Source of the DNA: JAFDVJ01 sp964487505
GTDB taxonomy: Bacteria; Acidobacteriota; Blastocatellia; Pyrinomonadales; Pyrinomonadaceae
NCBI GenBank assembly: GCA_964487505.1
Contig: CAZARD010000072.1
Span: 1 to 23,256, forward strand
Reading direction: 5' to 3'
DNA: 23,256 nt
How positions within the stretch are numbered: position 1 is the stretch's first letter; each line of letters begins with the position of its first letter. The notes beneath the pieces were generated by a model. That model was not told the DNA's origin and did no database searches. It saw only the letters and a program-made list of their open reading frames with translations. Made by a program: the position numbers and the translations under genes. Shown here piece after piece: positions 15,025 through 23,182 of the stretch.

Positions 15025-15579
15025 CTACTGCTTCAGCTTTTCCAAAAACGCGTCCTCGATCGGCGCTTTTATCTTGACGACCTCGTCGACGTTGTCGTTC
15101 GGTATCGTCATCGACAGGACGTACTGCTTAAGCTTCCAACCGCCGGCCTTCTTGACCAAAACCCCCGAACCGCGGCAGATCTTCATCTGCGTTGAGAGAA
15201 GTTCATCGAACCACGCCAAATCGCCCGACTTTGACAAGAAGATGTTGCGCTTCACCGATCTAAAGTTCCAGGTTCGCTTGCGGTCGAAGTAAGGCTTCGC
15301 CCAGGCCTTGAAACTGGGCTTGTCCCAATGTTCCGTGGCGTCGGTTCCGATAAACACGCCGTCTTCGTCAAAGAACGCAAAATAGCGTTCAAACTCCGCG
15401 TTGGCTGCCGCGACGTTGAAGTCGTCGAGCATTCTGCCGATCTCGAGCCTGGTCTTTTCGGCGCGCGAATCGGCGGCCGGTTTCGGCACGGGGTCCGCTT
15501 TCCGGTTCTGCCCGGAAGCGGCCGCCGCAGTCACGATTGTCATCACGGTCAATAGAACAAGTTTTGTTGCGATCTTCAT
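15025..15579 (-). CDS. Exported NTF2-like (SnoaL/DUF4440-type) protein
   Basis: This 184-residue protein has a signal peptide (MKIATKLVLLTVMTIVTAAAASGQ) and a single cystatin-like alpha+beta domain of the nuclear transport factor 2 superfamily. Recognisable parts are the first helix IGRMLDDFNVAAANAEFERYF, then FAFFDEDGVFIGTDATEHWD, and the strand pair GDLAWFDELLSTQ and LVKKAGGWKLKQYVLSMTIP. The domain is used for ligand binding or simple enzymes and gives no specific function here. GGGAGAAG precedes the ATG by about 7 nt. It lies 278 bp upstream of the BNR gene on the same strand; that gap contains the BNR promoter, so the two are probably transcribed separately. Confidence 0.82.
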   Translation of the reverse strand: MKIATKLVLLTVMTIVTAAAASGQNRKADPVPKPAADSRAEKTRLEIGRMLDDFNVAAANAEFERYFAFFDEDGVFIGTDATEHWDKPSFKAWAKPYFDRKRTWNFRSVKRNIFLSKSGDLAWFDELLSTQMKICRGSGVLVKKAGGWKLKQYVLSMTIPNDNVDEVVKIKAPIEDAFLEKLKQ

Positions 15580-16027
15580 CCTCGATCTTCTCCCGAATGT
15601 TTTTTACGTACATTCAAACACAGATGCCGTAACAATTGAAGAGGCGCTATACATATGCACATACAGATATGTTCAACGGAGTCGCCCGAATCACGCAATA
15701 GCGGCAAGGATTGCTCGTTGTGCTCGTTGTTCGCCATTCTCCGGCGTCGATCCGGGATAACTGGCAGCTAACAGCTAATAGCTATCAGTTGGCCGTTATG
15801 TTTGAAAAGACTTGCGTATCGAAGGTCGGGCGTGTCAGAAAGAAGATTCGGACGCCGTCTTCACGCAATGCTCAAACGCGTTAATGGGGCTATCCGCATT
15901 CCCGTCCCGGGCGGCCGGACCCGGGCCCGCGGGCCGGGCGGAAAGGATTATTTGCAAGAACCGACGTTCTCCGCCGTTCCTAGCATAGATCAAGTGGATT
16001 GATTTCTTTTGAGCGGAGCGAACGAAG
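15580..16027. other. Divergent intergenic region, 448 bp, no gene seen
   Basis: This region lies between the NTF2-like gene and the Beta_propel gene. It contains an AT-rich stretch with an imperfect inverted repeat ACATAT (15651-15656) and ATATGT (15667-15672) near the NTF2-like start, a possible operator. An AGCTAACAGCTAATAGCTAT low-complexity stretch starts at 15767, within an AACTG/CAGTT inverted repeat. No convincing promoter boxes or small genes were identified. Confidence 0.5.
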
Positions 16028-17938
16028 ATGAAAAACCTTGTATTTCTAGTCGGCGTGCTTGCGGTAGTGATAGCCACGGCAATGATCGGTTTCGTACTCG
16101 AACACGCGCCGGGCGAAGTGAGAAACGAACCTGGAAGTTCCCGGAATCCGAAAGGGACCCTAAAGGCCTTTTCGTCTGAAGCGGAACTTCGGGAATTTCT
16201 ATCGAAGCTGAAGGCCCGGTCAAGGACGCGCGGGGTGGCTAATTCGTCCATCTCGAAGGCGGACGGAGCGGTTCAGAGCACTGATCAAAAGGAATCGGCT
16301 CCGACAGTCGCAGCGGAATCGATAACCAACGTCCAATCCGCGGGCGTCGACGAGGGCGGGATCGTGAAGGTCCATAAGAACCACCTCGTGATCCTCCGCC
16401 GCGGCAGGCTCTTCACGGTCAGGATCGGCGACGGCGAACTCGCTCCGGTCTCCACGGTTGACGCCTTCGGCCCGGAAATCGATCCGAGCGGAACGTGGTA
16501 CGACGAGATGCTGATCTCGGACCGGACGGTGGCGGTCATCGGTTACAGTTACCAACGTGGCGGCACCGAGATCGGCGTTTTCCGGATCGACGATGACGGT
16601 CGACTTGCTTTTAGATCGACCTGGCATCTGCGGTCCAACGACTATTATTCCGCACGGAACTACGCAAGTCGGTTGATAGACGGCAAACTCGTCTTCTATA
16701 CTCCGCAATTCCTGGGTTACTCCGACGAACCGATCGATGACTTCCCGGCGGTTCGCAAATGGCGAAGCGGCGCGTCGTCCGCCGACTTCAAACCGATCAC
16801 GGCTCCCAAGCGTGTTTACCGCGTCCCGGACGCGGACGACTTCGGCTGGGAAACGACCCTCCATTCGGTGACTACCTGTGATCTCGAAAGCGATGATTTC
16901 GAATGCTCGGCAACGTCTGTGATCGGCCCGGCAGGCCGCGTCTTCTACGTGTCGGCGAAGGCGGTTTACATCTGGGTGACGAGTTGGAATCAACGCGGAG
17001 GGGAACAGCGCGCGAAATCGACGATGTACCGTATGCCGCTCGACGGATCCGCTCCGTCGGCGGTCGGGGTGTCAGGGAGCCCGGTCGATCAGTTCTCGTT
17101 CCTCGAAGGAGAGGACGGCTTCATCAACGTGCTGGTCCGTTCGAACGGATCCGGCGACGGAATGTGGAGATCGAACTTCGCCAGCGGAGATTCGGCGCTT
17201 TTGCGGTTGCCGCTCGAGAGTTTCGGAGACGGCACCGATGCCGCTCCGTCCGCGCGGTACAGATCGATACCGTCGCCGAAGGGCTGGAATTTTCACAACC
17301 GCTTCATCGGGAAGTATCTTCTTTACGGATCGGCCGGCGACGGTTACCGCACCGACGCTGACTCGGAATCGAAACTCTATGCCGTGCGCTGGACTGATGG
17401 CGCCGTTCACACGGTCGATCTGAAACACGGCGTCGAGCGCATCGAAGCGATGGGCGCCGATGCGTTGGTCGTCGGAAGTCGCGGCCCGGACCTCTATTTC
17501 ACATCGGTCTCACTGAGTGACGGCGTTCGGGCAGAGTCGAACTACGTGAGGCGCAACGCCGCACAGGGAGAATCGCGCAGTCACGGATTCTTCTACCGCT
17601 CGCTCGACCGCGATTCCGGGATTCTCGGACTTCCGATAGTCGGGGGCCGCGACGGTTACAATTACTACGACGAGTACATTTCGGGATCGGCGTCGGTCGT
17701 GTTTCTGCGCAACGAATCGCTCGACCTTAAGGAACTCGGCGAGCTGCAATCGAAGCAGTCGGGCCGGGCGAACGACGGTTGCCGCGCATCGTGCGTCGAC
17801 TGGTATGGCAACGCGAGACCGGTATTTCTGAAGGGACGCATCTTCGCGCTTCTCGGATACGAGATCGTCGAAGGAGCGATCGACGACGGTCGGATCCGCG
17901 AGACGAGACGCATCAGCTTTGCGCCCGGACGCAACTGA
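16028..17938 (+). CDS. Membrane-anchored or secreted Beta_propel domain protein
   Basis: This 636-residue protein opens with a hydrophobic segment (KNLVFLVGVLAVVIATAMIG, 2-21), acting as a signal or anchor. A linker containing the helix EAELREFLSKLK (51-62) precedes the propeller. The family signature is TNVQSAGVDEGGIVK (100-114), as in Pfam Beta_propel (secreted proteins with a C-terminal beta-propeller), followed by NHLVILRRGRLFTV and repeated blade strands to the C-terminus. A C-x-x-x-C pair near the end (GCRASC) could form a disulfide outside the cell. GGAG lies about 10 nt upstream of the ATG. The function is unknown. It is flanked by a divergent gene and, downstream, a strong stem-loop, so it appears monocistronic. 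Confidence 0.83.
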   Translation: MKNLVFLVGVLAVVIATAMIGFVLEHAPGEVRNEPGSSRNPKGTLKAFSSEAELREFLSKLKARSRTRGVANSSISKADGAVQSTDQKESAPTVAAESITNVQSAGVDEGGIVKVHKNHLVILRRGRLFTVRIGDGELAPVSTVDAFGPEIDPSGTWYDEMLISDRTVAVIGYSYQRGGTEIGVFRIDDDGRLAFRSTWHLRSNDYYSARNYASRLIDGKLVFYTPQFLGYSDEPIDDFPAVRKWRSGASSADFKPITAPKRVYRVPDADDFGWETTLHSVTTCDLESDDFECSATSVIGPAGRVFYVSAKAVYIWVTSWNQRGGEQRAKSTMYRMPLDGSAPSAVGVSGSPVDQFSFLEGEDGFINVLVRSNGSGDGMWRSNFASGDSALLRLPLESFGDGTDAAPSARYRSIPSPKGWNFHNRFIGKYLLYGSAGDGYRTDADSESKLYAVRWTDGAVHTVDLKHGVERIEAMGADALVVGSRGPDLYFTSVSLSDGVRAESNYVRRNAAQGESRSHGFFYRSLDRDSGILGLPIVGGRDGYNYYDEYISGSASVVFLRNESLDLKELGELQSKQSGRANDGCRASCVDWYGNARPVFLKGRIFALLGYEIVEGAIDDGRIRETRRISFAPGRN

Positions 17939-17996
17939 CCTTATCTATCTCAAAGGACTGCCGGCTGTGAACTCGTCGCTTCCGGCCATTTGCCAA

Positions 17997-18028
17997 ATGC
18001 CGCTCTCGAGTTTTTTCGAGGGCGGCAT
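17997..18028 (+). terminator. Strong stem-loop after the Beta_propel gene
   Basis: A 13-bp stem ATGCCGCTCTCGA (17997-18009) pairs with TCGAGGGCGGCAT (18016-18028), one G-U pair, around a T-rich 6-nt loop. It sits 58 bp after the stop codon. No T-run follows the stem, so it is either a non-canonical terminator or a transcript-stabilising hairpin separating this gene from ilvB. Confidence 0.5.
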
Positions 18029-18070
18029 CTGCGTCAGCGCTCGGGAATAAGCAAAGATTATTTATTTTCA

Positions 18071-18099
18071 TTGACAATTATCTTTCGTTATAGTAGTCT
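18071..18099 (+). promoter_or_regulatory. Probable promoter upstream of ilvBNC
   Basis: TTGACA (18071-18076) is a perfect -35 box. At 17-bp spacing the -10 would be TAGTCT (18094-18099). The better-looking TATAGT (18089-18094) is only 12 bp away and would need another -35, such as TTTTCA near 18065. The surrounding 18055-18094 stretch is strikingly AT-rich. The leader to ilvB is about 145 nt and contains a 32-codon open frame (18116-18214). Confidence 0.5.
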
Positions 18100-18248
18100 G
18101 CCCTCTGTCGCTATCATGAACTCAGAAAATTGTTCAGAGAATCCATTGGTCCTGCCGTATTTGTCGGCGCCGTGCGCGGTCATTTCGGCCTATCCGTTCG
18201 GAAACATTCCCTGAATCGGGTAGTGACATCGGAGGTTGCGCAGAACGA

Positions 18249-20006
18249 ATGTCATTACCTGAGAACAAGGTAGTGATTTTTCTTGTCCAAATGTCGAGTG
18301 AATCGGATGAGATGAAGCGAAAGACCGGAGCGCGTCTGCTTTGCGAAGCGCTCGTGAACGAGGGCGTCGATACCGTTTTCGGCTATCCGGGCGGAGCGGT
18401 GCTCCATTTCTACGACGAGCTCGTCAACTTCCGCGACTCGCTGACCCATATCCTTGCGCGGCACGAGCAGGGCGCGGTCCATATGGCTGAAGGTTATGCG
18501 AAGGCGACCGGCGAGGTCGGTGTCGCGCTGGTCACGTCAGGGCCTGGCGCGACCAACACCGTGACGGGAATCGCGAATGCCTATATGGATTCGACGCCGT
18601 TGGTGGTGATCACGGGTCAGGTTCCGACGCATCTTCTCGGCACCGACGGGTTTCAGGAGATCGATATCGTCGGCATCACGCGTGCCTGCACGAAGTACAA
18701 CTATCTGGTGCGGACGACCGAAGAGATCCCGGAGGTGATTCGCGAAGCCTTTTATCTCGCAGCATCCGGCCGTCCGGGCCCGGTGCTGATCGATATTCCG
18801 AAGGATCTGACGGCACGGCGCGCGGAACTCGCGATGCCGGACCGACTCGAGATACCGGGTTACGCTCCGCACTCGTACGCGCCGGCGGATCGCGTCGAAG
18901 CGGCGGTCGATCGGATGCTGACTGCCAAACGCCCTTTGTTCTACGTCGGCGGCGGCATTGTCCACGCCGGCGGCACGCGCGAACTGACGGAACTCGTCGA
19001 ACGCCTCGCCGCTCCGGTCGCGATCACGCTGATGGGACTGAGCTGCTTTCCGTCGGCGCATCCGCGGTCGCTCGGGATGCTCGGCATGCACGGCAGCTAC
19101 GCGGCGAACATGGCGATTTCCGAGGCCGACGTGATCATCGCGATCGGCGTCCGTTTCGACGATCGGGTCACCGGCGATCTCAAGAAGTTCGCGCCCAGCG
19201 CGGAGATCATCCACGTCGATATAGATGAATCGTCGATCGACAAGAATGTCCGGGCGCACATCTCGATGACCGGCAACGCCAAGGACGTGATGCGGCAGAT
19301 GATCGAAGTTCTCGGAACCAAGCGGCAGCCGTTGGAAAAGCGCCTCGATCCGTGGTGGGAAACGATCCGCGCGTGGCAGTCGCAAGCGCCGCTCGGATAC
19401 GAGAACCATCCCGAGGTGATCCGGCCCCAGTTTCTGTGCGACGAGGTCAGCCGGCTGACCGACGGCGACGCGATCATCGCGACGGATGTCGGCCAGCATC
19501 AGATGTGGCTTGCTCAGTTCTACCGGTTTCGACATCCACGATCCTTCCTGACATCGGGCGGGCTCGGAACGATGGGGTACGGATTTCCGGCGGCGCTCGG
19601 CGCGAGCCTTGCCCGGTCCGACAAACTGGTCATCGCTTTTGTCGGCGACGGCGGTTTCCAGATGACGATGCAAGAACTCGCGACGGCGGTCCAGTACCGC
19701 GCAAACGTCAAGATTATCGTTATGAACAACGGTTTCCTCGGAATGGTCCGGCAGTGGCAAGAGGTGTTTTACGAAAACAACTATTCGGAGGTCGATATGC
19801 AGGTCCAGCCGGATTTCGTGAAACTGGCCGAGTCGTTCGGTGCCGTCGGGCTTCGGGTTTCCCGTCCGGCCGATTTGCCCGCCGTGCTCAAGCTGGGATT
19901 CGAGACGGAAGGCGTCGTCGTCATCGACGTCGTCGTTTCGCAGGAAGAGAATGTCTATCCGATGGTGCCGCCGGGCGCCGGATTGAAGGAGATGATCTTG
20001 GGATGA
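18249..20006 (+). CDS. ilvB: Acetolactate synthase large (catalytic) subunit
   Basis: This TPP-dependent enzyme condenses pyruvate with pyruvate or 2-ketobutyrate, the first common step of valine, leucine and isoleucine synthesis. The frame of 585 residues shows GYPGGAVLHFYDEL (45-58), the catalytic Glu73 in RHEQGA, SGPGATNTVTGIANAYMDS (97-115), QEIDIVGITR, and the TPP/Mg motif GDGGFQ through VMNNGFLGMVRQWQ. GGAGG at 18231 is 13 nt before this ATG, rather far; in-frame ATGs at 18291 and 18312 are alternative starts, and the first 22 residues look unconserved. It overlaps ilvN by 4 nt (ATGA), giving a 1:1 coupling typical of catalytic and regulatory subunits. Confidence 0.96.
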   Translation: MSLPENKVVIFLVQMSSESDEMKRKTGARLLCEALVNEGVDTVFGYPGGAVLHFYDELVNFRDSLTHILARHEQGAVHMAEGYAKATGEVGVALVTSGPGATNTVTGIANAYMDSTPLVVITGQVPTHLLGTDGFQEIDIVGITRACTKYNYLVRTTEEIPEVIREAFYLAASGRPGPVLIDIPKDLTARRAELAMPDRLEIPGYAPHSYAPADRVEAAVDRMLTAKRPLFYVGGGIVHAGGTRELTELVERLAAPVAITLMGLSCFPSAHPRSLGMLGMHGSYAANMAISEADVIIAIGVRFDDRVTGDLKKFAPSAEIIHVDIDESSIDKNVRAHISMTGNAKDVMRQMIEVLGTKRQPLEKRLDPWWETIRAWQSQAPLGYENHPEVIRPQFLCDEVSRLTDGDAIIATDVGQHQMWLAQFYRFRHPRSFLTSGGLGTMGYGFPAALGASLARSDKLVIAFVGDGGFQMTMQELATAVQYRANVKIIVMNNGFLGMVRQWQEVFYENNYSEVDMQVQPDFVKLAESFGAVGLRVSRPADLPAVLKLGFETEGVVVIDVVVSQEENVYPMVPPGAGLKEMILG

Positions 20007-20272
20007 CTCATTACATAACGGTTGAAATGGTTAATCGCTTCGGCGAACTCGCACGCATCGTCAATCTGATCAGCGGCCGCGGTTTCAATATCGAGAAGCT
20101 GCTCGTCAACAAGACCGATCAGCCCGAGATCTCACGCGCAAGATTGCTGCTCGACGGCGAAAAGGAAAAGGTCGATATCCTCCTCAAGCAGATCAATCGG
20201 CAGGTGCGCGTAACCGAAGCGCGGCTCGTGAACGAGCACGAAGCTCGCCACGACGAATTCTTCAAACAGTGA
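20003..20272 (+). CDS. ilvN: Acetolactate synthase small (regulatory) subunit, short single-ACT form
   Basis: This 89-residue protein is an ACT-domain regulatory subunit that normally confers valine feedback inhibition and activates IlvB. It retains Asn12 and Gly15 in NRFGELARIVNLISGRGFNIE, the effector-binding turn, and the strand ISRARLLLDG. It lacks the second C-terminal domain found in about 160-residue IlvH proteins, so it resembles short IlvN subunits. The NKTDQPEISRA segment conforms to the family. The start ATG overlaps the ilvB stop codon (ATGA). The reading frame is open far upstream inside ilvB, but only the part from 20003 is ACT-like. ilvC follows after 42 bp. Confidence 0.93.
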   Translation: MTHYITVEMVNRFGELARIVNLISGRGFNIEKLLVNKTDQPEISRARLLLDGEKEKVDILLKQINRQVRVTEARLVNEHEARHDEFFKQ

Positions 20273-20314
20273 TCGCGTGCGGGCGCAAGAAAACAGAAAC
20301 AGGAAAACACAGCA

Positions 20315-21331
20315 ATGAAAGTACTTTATGATCGGGACGCAGACACGCAGCTGATCAAGAACAAACGGGTGGCCGTCATCGGCTACGGATCGCAGGGACA
20401 TGCCCATGCGAACAATCTCAAGGATTCCGGCGTCGAGGTCGTCGTCGGCCTTCCGGCCGAAAGCAAATCGTGGAAAAAGGCTGAGGAAGCCGGACTCGAG
20501 GTAATGTTCACCGGCGATGCGGTGAAGGCTGCCGACGTCATCATGATCCTTGTTCCCGACGAGCTCGCGCCGCGGGTTTATCGGCAGGAAATCGAACCGA
20601 ATCTCGCAGCCGGGAAATCGCTCGCATTTGCCCACGGATTCTCGATCCATTTCAAAAAGATCGTTCCGCCGGCGGACGTCAATGTCTTTATGGTCGCGCC
20701 GAAAGGGCCGGGACATCTGGTTCGGAGCGAATATGCAAAGGGAGCTGGCGTGCCGTGTTTGCTGGCCGTTCACCGCGATGTTTCGGGCGATACAAAGGCG
20801 GTCGGACTGTCCTATGCGTCGGCAATCGGCGGCGGCCGGGCCGGTGTTATCGAAACGAATTTCCGAGAGGAAACGGAGACGGATCTTTTCGGTGAACAAG
20901 CCGTTTTGTGCGGCGGTCTGACGGCGCTGATTCAGGCCGGCTTTGAGACATTGACCGAAGCCGGCTACGCGCCGGAAATGGCCTATTTTGAATGTCTTCA
21001 CGAGATGAAGCTGATCGTCGATCTGCTTTACGAAGGCGGCATCGACAATATGCGTTACTCGGTCTCGAACACCGCCGAATACGGTGATCTGACGCGCGGT
21101 CCGCGTGTCGTGAACGAGTCGACGAAAGCCGAAATGAAACGCATTCTCGGCGAGATCCAAAGCGGTCAGTTCGCCGACGAATGGATGAGCGAGTGCGACG
21201 GCGGAAAGGAAAACTTCAATCGGCTCGAAACCGCCGGTCGCGGGCATCAGATTGAAGAGGTCGGCGCCCGACTCCGCGCGATGATGCCGTGGCTCGGAAA
21301 GAACCGGCTTGTGAACGCGGCAAAAAACTAA
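20315..21331 (+). CDS. ilvC: Ketol-acid reductoisomerase, class I
   Basis: This 338-residue enzyme converts acetolactate to dihydroxyisovalerate by a Mg-dependent alkyl shift and NAD(P)H reduction. It shows the Rossmann motif GYGSQGHAHANNL (23-35), PKGPGHLVRSEY (129-140) and the metal ligands Asp190, Glu194 (DLFGE), Glu226 and Glu230 (FECLHE). The length is that of short class I enzymes. The cofactor-specificity loop reads VGLPAESKSWKKA (44-56): Pro stands where NADPH-using relatives usually have Arg or another basic residue, and Glu49 adds a negative charge. AGGAAAA precedes the start by about 10 nt. It is third in the ilvBNC operon. Confidence 0.97.
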   Translation: MKVLYDRDADTQLIKNKRVAVIGYGSQGHAHANNLKDSGVEVVVGLPAESKSWKKAEEAGLEVMFTGDAVKAADVIMILVPDELAPRVYRQEIEPNLAAGKSLAFAHGFSIHFKKIVPPADVNVFMVAPKGPGHLVRSEYAKGAGVPCLLAVHRDVSGDTKAVGLSYASAIGGGRAGVIETNFREETETDLFGEQAVLCGGLTALIQAGFETLTEAGYAPEMAYFECLHEMKLIVDLLYEGGIDNMRYSVSNTAEYGDLTRGPRVVNESTKAEMKRILGEIQSGQFADEWMSECDGGKENFNRLETAGRGHQIEEVGARLRAMMPWLGKNRLVNAAKN

Positions 21332-21405
21332 CCGATTTCTGATTTGGGATTTGCCGTCTCCGGTGAGTCGCAGATCAAGATCCGAGATCCCAAATCGGAA
21401 ATCCG
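21332..21405. repeat. Inverted repeat (GATTTGGGAT type) after ilvC
   Basis: Arms 21332-21350 and 21387-21405 match at 17 of 19 bases as an inverted repeat around a 36-nt loop. The words resemble the GATTTT tracts at 8132 and 8894, so it may belong to the same dispersed family. It starts at the ilvC stop codon and could form a terminator-like or 3'-protecting structure, but no T-run follows. Confidence 0.6.
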
Positions 21406-21413
21406 AATTGACC

Positions 21414-21785
21414 ATGAATTTTTACGACTGGAAGAATGACAAGGAGCGCACGGTGGCGCATGGCTACAACCGCGGAGTCGCGGTCGGCGAAGGATTGATG
21501 TTGGCGCATGTCCGGCTCGAGCCCGGGACGATCACGGCCGCGCATCGCCATAAATACGAAGAGATCATTTACGTCGTTCATGGGCGATGGGAATTGACCG
21601 TTGGCGATCGCACTGTTGTACTTGAGCCCGACCAGTCGCTGACCGTTCCGCCGGATGTCGTGCATTCGGCGGTCGCGCTCGAAGAAGCGCTTGCTGTCGT
21701 CGCCACGAATTACCGGCCCGAATGGTCCGAGAACAGCGACCTTTGGCTACACTACAACGCTGAGAATCATCTCTGGGGAGTTTGA
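21414..21785 (+). CDS. Small single-domain cupin protein
   Basis: This 123-residue protein has one conserved cupin barrel. Motif 1 is AAHRHKYEEIIYVVHGRWEL (43-62), with ligands His44, His46 and Glu50. Motif 2 is PDQSLTVPPDVVHSA (72-86), with His84. All four expected metal ligands are present. The sequence does not indicate a substrate. The ribosome site is weak. It lies 82 bp after ilvC, beyond an inverted repeat, so it may or may not be part of the ilv transcript. A T7 run at 21830-21836 lies downstream without an obvious stem. Confidence 0.82.
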   Translation: MNFYDWKNDKERTVAHGYNRGVAVGEGLMLAHVRLEPGTITAAHRHKYEEIIYVVHGRWELTVGDRTVVLEPDQSLTVPPDVVHSAVALEEALAVVATNYRPEWSENSDLWLHYNAENHLWGV

Positions 21786-21860
21786 CGATGTTGAAATGCG
21801 GATGCGGGATCGCGGATGCGCCGGTTCCGTTTTTTTCGAAAGGACGGATCAACTGACCTG

Positions 21861-21893
21861 ATGCATCGCCGGGATTCGAACCCGCAATCGCCG
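21861..21893 (-). other. tRNA T-arm-like fragment at the gap edge
   Basis: Read on the minus strand, GCGGGTTCGAATCCCGG (21885-21869) looks like a tRNA T arm with four of five stem pairs. It is followed by CGATGCA as a possible acceptor 3' strand. No CCA is encoded (TCA follows), the first T-stem pair is mismatched, and the rest would lie in the N gap. It may be a truncated tRNA gene, a remnant, or chance. Confidence 0.3.
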
Positions 21894-21993
21894 NNNNNNN
21901 NNNNNNNNNNNNNNNNNNNNNNNNNNNNNNNNNNNNNNNNNNNNNNNNNNNNNNNNNNNNNNNNNNNNNNNNNNNNNNNNNNNNNNNNNNNNN
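21894..21993. other. Scaffold gap (100 N)
   Basis: Exactly 100 N bases lie between the cupin gene and pheA. This is a placeholder of unknown true size. Adjacency of the ilv genes and pheA therefore rests on scaffolding. Confidence 0.98.
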
Positions 21994-22039
21994 CGGCGCG
22001 GTTGAAGAATTTGGCGGGGCATAATAGATTCAGAGCATT

Positions 22040-23182
22040 GTGAGCGAACCGAGCATCAACAATCCGCGTGCCGAGATAGACGCGATCGACGAGCAGATTC
22101 TGGAACTTCTGAACCGCCGGGCATCGATCGCGCTGCGTGTCGGCGCGGCGAAATCGACCGTCGATACGTCGCTTTGCGACCCGCAGCGCGAATCAGAGGT
22201 GATCGATCGTTTGACCCGTGAGAACCGCGGACCGTTTGACGCGACGAGCATCGCCAACATTTTTCAGCGGATCATCGACGAATCGCTTCATCTCCAGCAA
22301 CGCAACTTTCAGAAGTCGCCGCTTGCCGAACCCGTTGCCGAGCTCAATCCGGGGCGTATCGATCGCCGATCGCGTGTTGCCTTCCAGGGAGAGCACGGAA
22401 GTTTCAGCGAGGAGGCCGCGCTCAAGATTCTCGGCGATGAGATTCGGACGGTTCCGTGCCGGACCTTTGACGATCTTTTTCGCGCGATTGATGAGGGCAA
22501 GGCAGATCTGATCCTCTCGCCGCTTGAAAACTCGCTCGTCGGATCGGTCCATCGCTGCTACGATCTGCTGCTCGCGAGTTCGCTGAGCATCGCGGCGGAT
22601 GTCGTCTTGCCGATCTCGCATTTTCTGATCGGACCACCCAACGCGACGTTCGAGTCGATCCGGACGGTTGAATCGCATCCGGTGGCGCTCGCCCAGTGTG
22701 AACGATTTTTTGCCGCGCATCCTGAACTGACCGGTGTGGCGGCGGACGATACGGCAGGAAGCGTCAAACGTGCGGTTGAGAGCAACGATCCAACGCGCGC
22801 AGCGATCGGCGGAAAGAGAAACGCGGCGATCTATGGCGGCCGGATCCTTCGCGAACATATCGAGGATCACGCCGAAAATTTCACACGGTTCGCGCTGTTG
22901 ACGAACGTCGCTGACGAGAACGCCCGCGGATCGAAGATCTCGTTGATAGTCCGGCTCAAGCACCAACCGGGCGCGTTGCACAACGCGCTCCGCCCGTTCG
23001 TGCGCCGCGGAATCAATTTGATGAAGATCGAAAGCCGACCGATAAAAGGACAGCCGTCGGAGTTCAATTTCTATTTCGATCTCCAGACTCCGGCGAGTGA
23101 AAGCGAACTCCGCGGGGCGCTCGACGAGATCCGCGAACAAGCCGCCGAAACGCGGTTTCTCGGAAGGTATTCGACGCTTTGA
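22040..23182 (+). CDS. pheA: Bifunctional chorismate mutase/prephenate dehydratase (P-protein)
   Basis: This 380-residue protein converts chorismate to prephenate and then phenylpyruvate, the committed route to phenylalanine. Residues 10-88 are an AroQ-type chorismate mutase helix bundle (IDAIDEQILELLNRRASIA, then DPQRESEVIDRL). Residues 111-287 are the dehydratase: VAFQGEHGSFSEEAA, LSPLENSLVGSV (159-170), ESHPVALAQC, and the catalytic TRF (282-284). Residues about 300-378 are an ACT domain with PGALHNAL and ESRP, the motifs that bind phenylalanine for feedback inhibition. The start is GTG at 22040; no strong Shine-Dalgarno is visible and the upstream side is the scaffold gap. It is close to full family length, so it appears intact. 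Confidence 0.96.
   Translation: MSEPSINNPRAEIDAIDEQILELLNRRASIALRVGAAKSTVDTSLCDPQRESEVIDRLTRENRGPFDATSIANIFQRIIDESLHLQQRNFQKSPLAEPVAELNPGRIDRRSRVAFQGEHGSFSEEAALKILGDEIRTVPCRTFDDLFRAIDEGKADLILSPLENSLVGSVHRCYDLLLASSLSIAADVVLPISHFLIGPPNATFESIRTVESHPVALAQCERFFAAHPELTGVAADDTAGSVKRAVESNDPTRAAIGGKRNAAIYGGRILREHIEDHAENFTRFALLTNVADENARGSKISLIVRLKHQPGALHNALRPFVRRGINLMKIESRPIKGQPSEFNFYFDLQTPASESELRGALDEIREQAAETRFLGRYSTL

Noticed and set aside
18089..18094. TATAGT as the -10 box paired with TTGACA at 18071
   Set aside because: Only 12 bp separate them, too short for a sigma70 promoter; kept only as an alternative with a poorer -35.
18537..19760. A 407-codon minus-strand frame inside ilvB
   Set aside because: Antisense shadow of a clearly recognisable acetolactate synthase.
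20132..21415. A 427-codon minus-strand frame across ilvN and ilvC
   Set aside because: Antisense shadow; ilvC has all catalytic residues on the plus strand.
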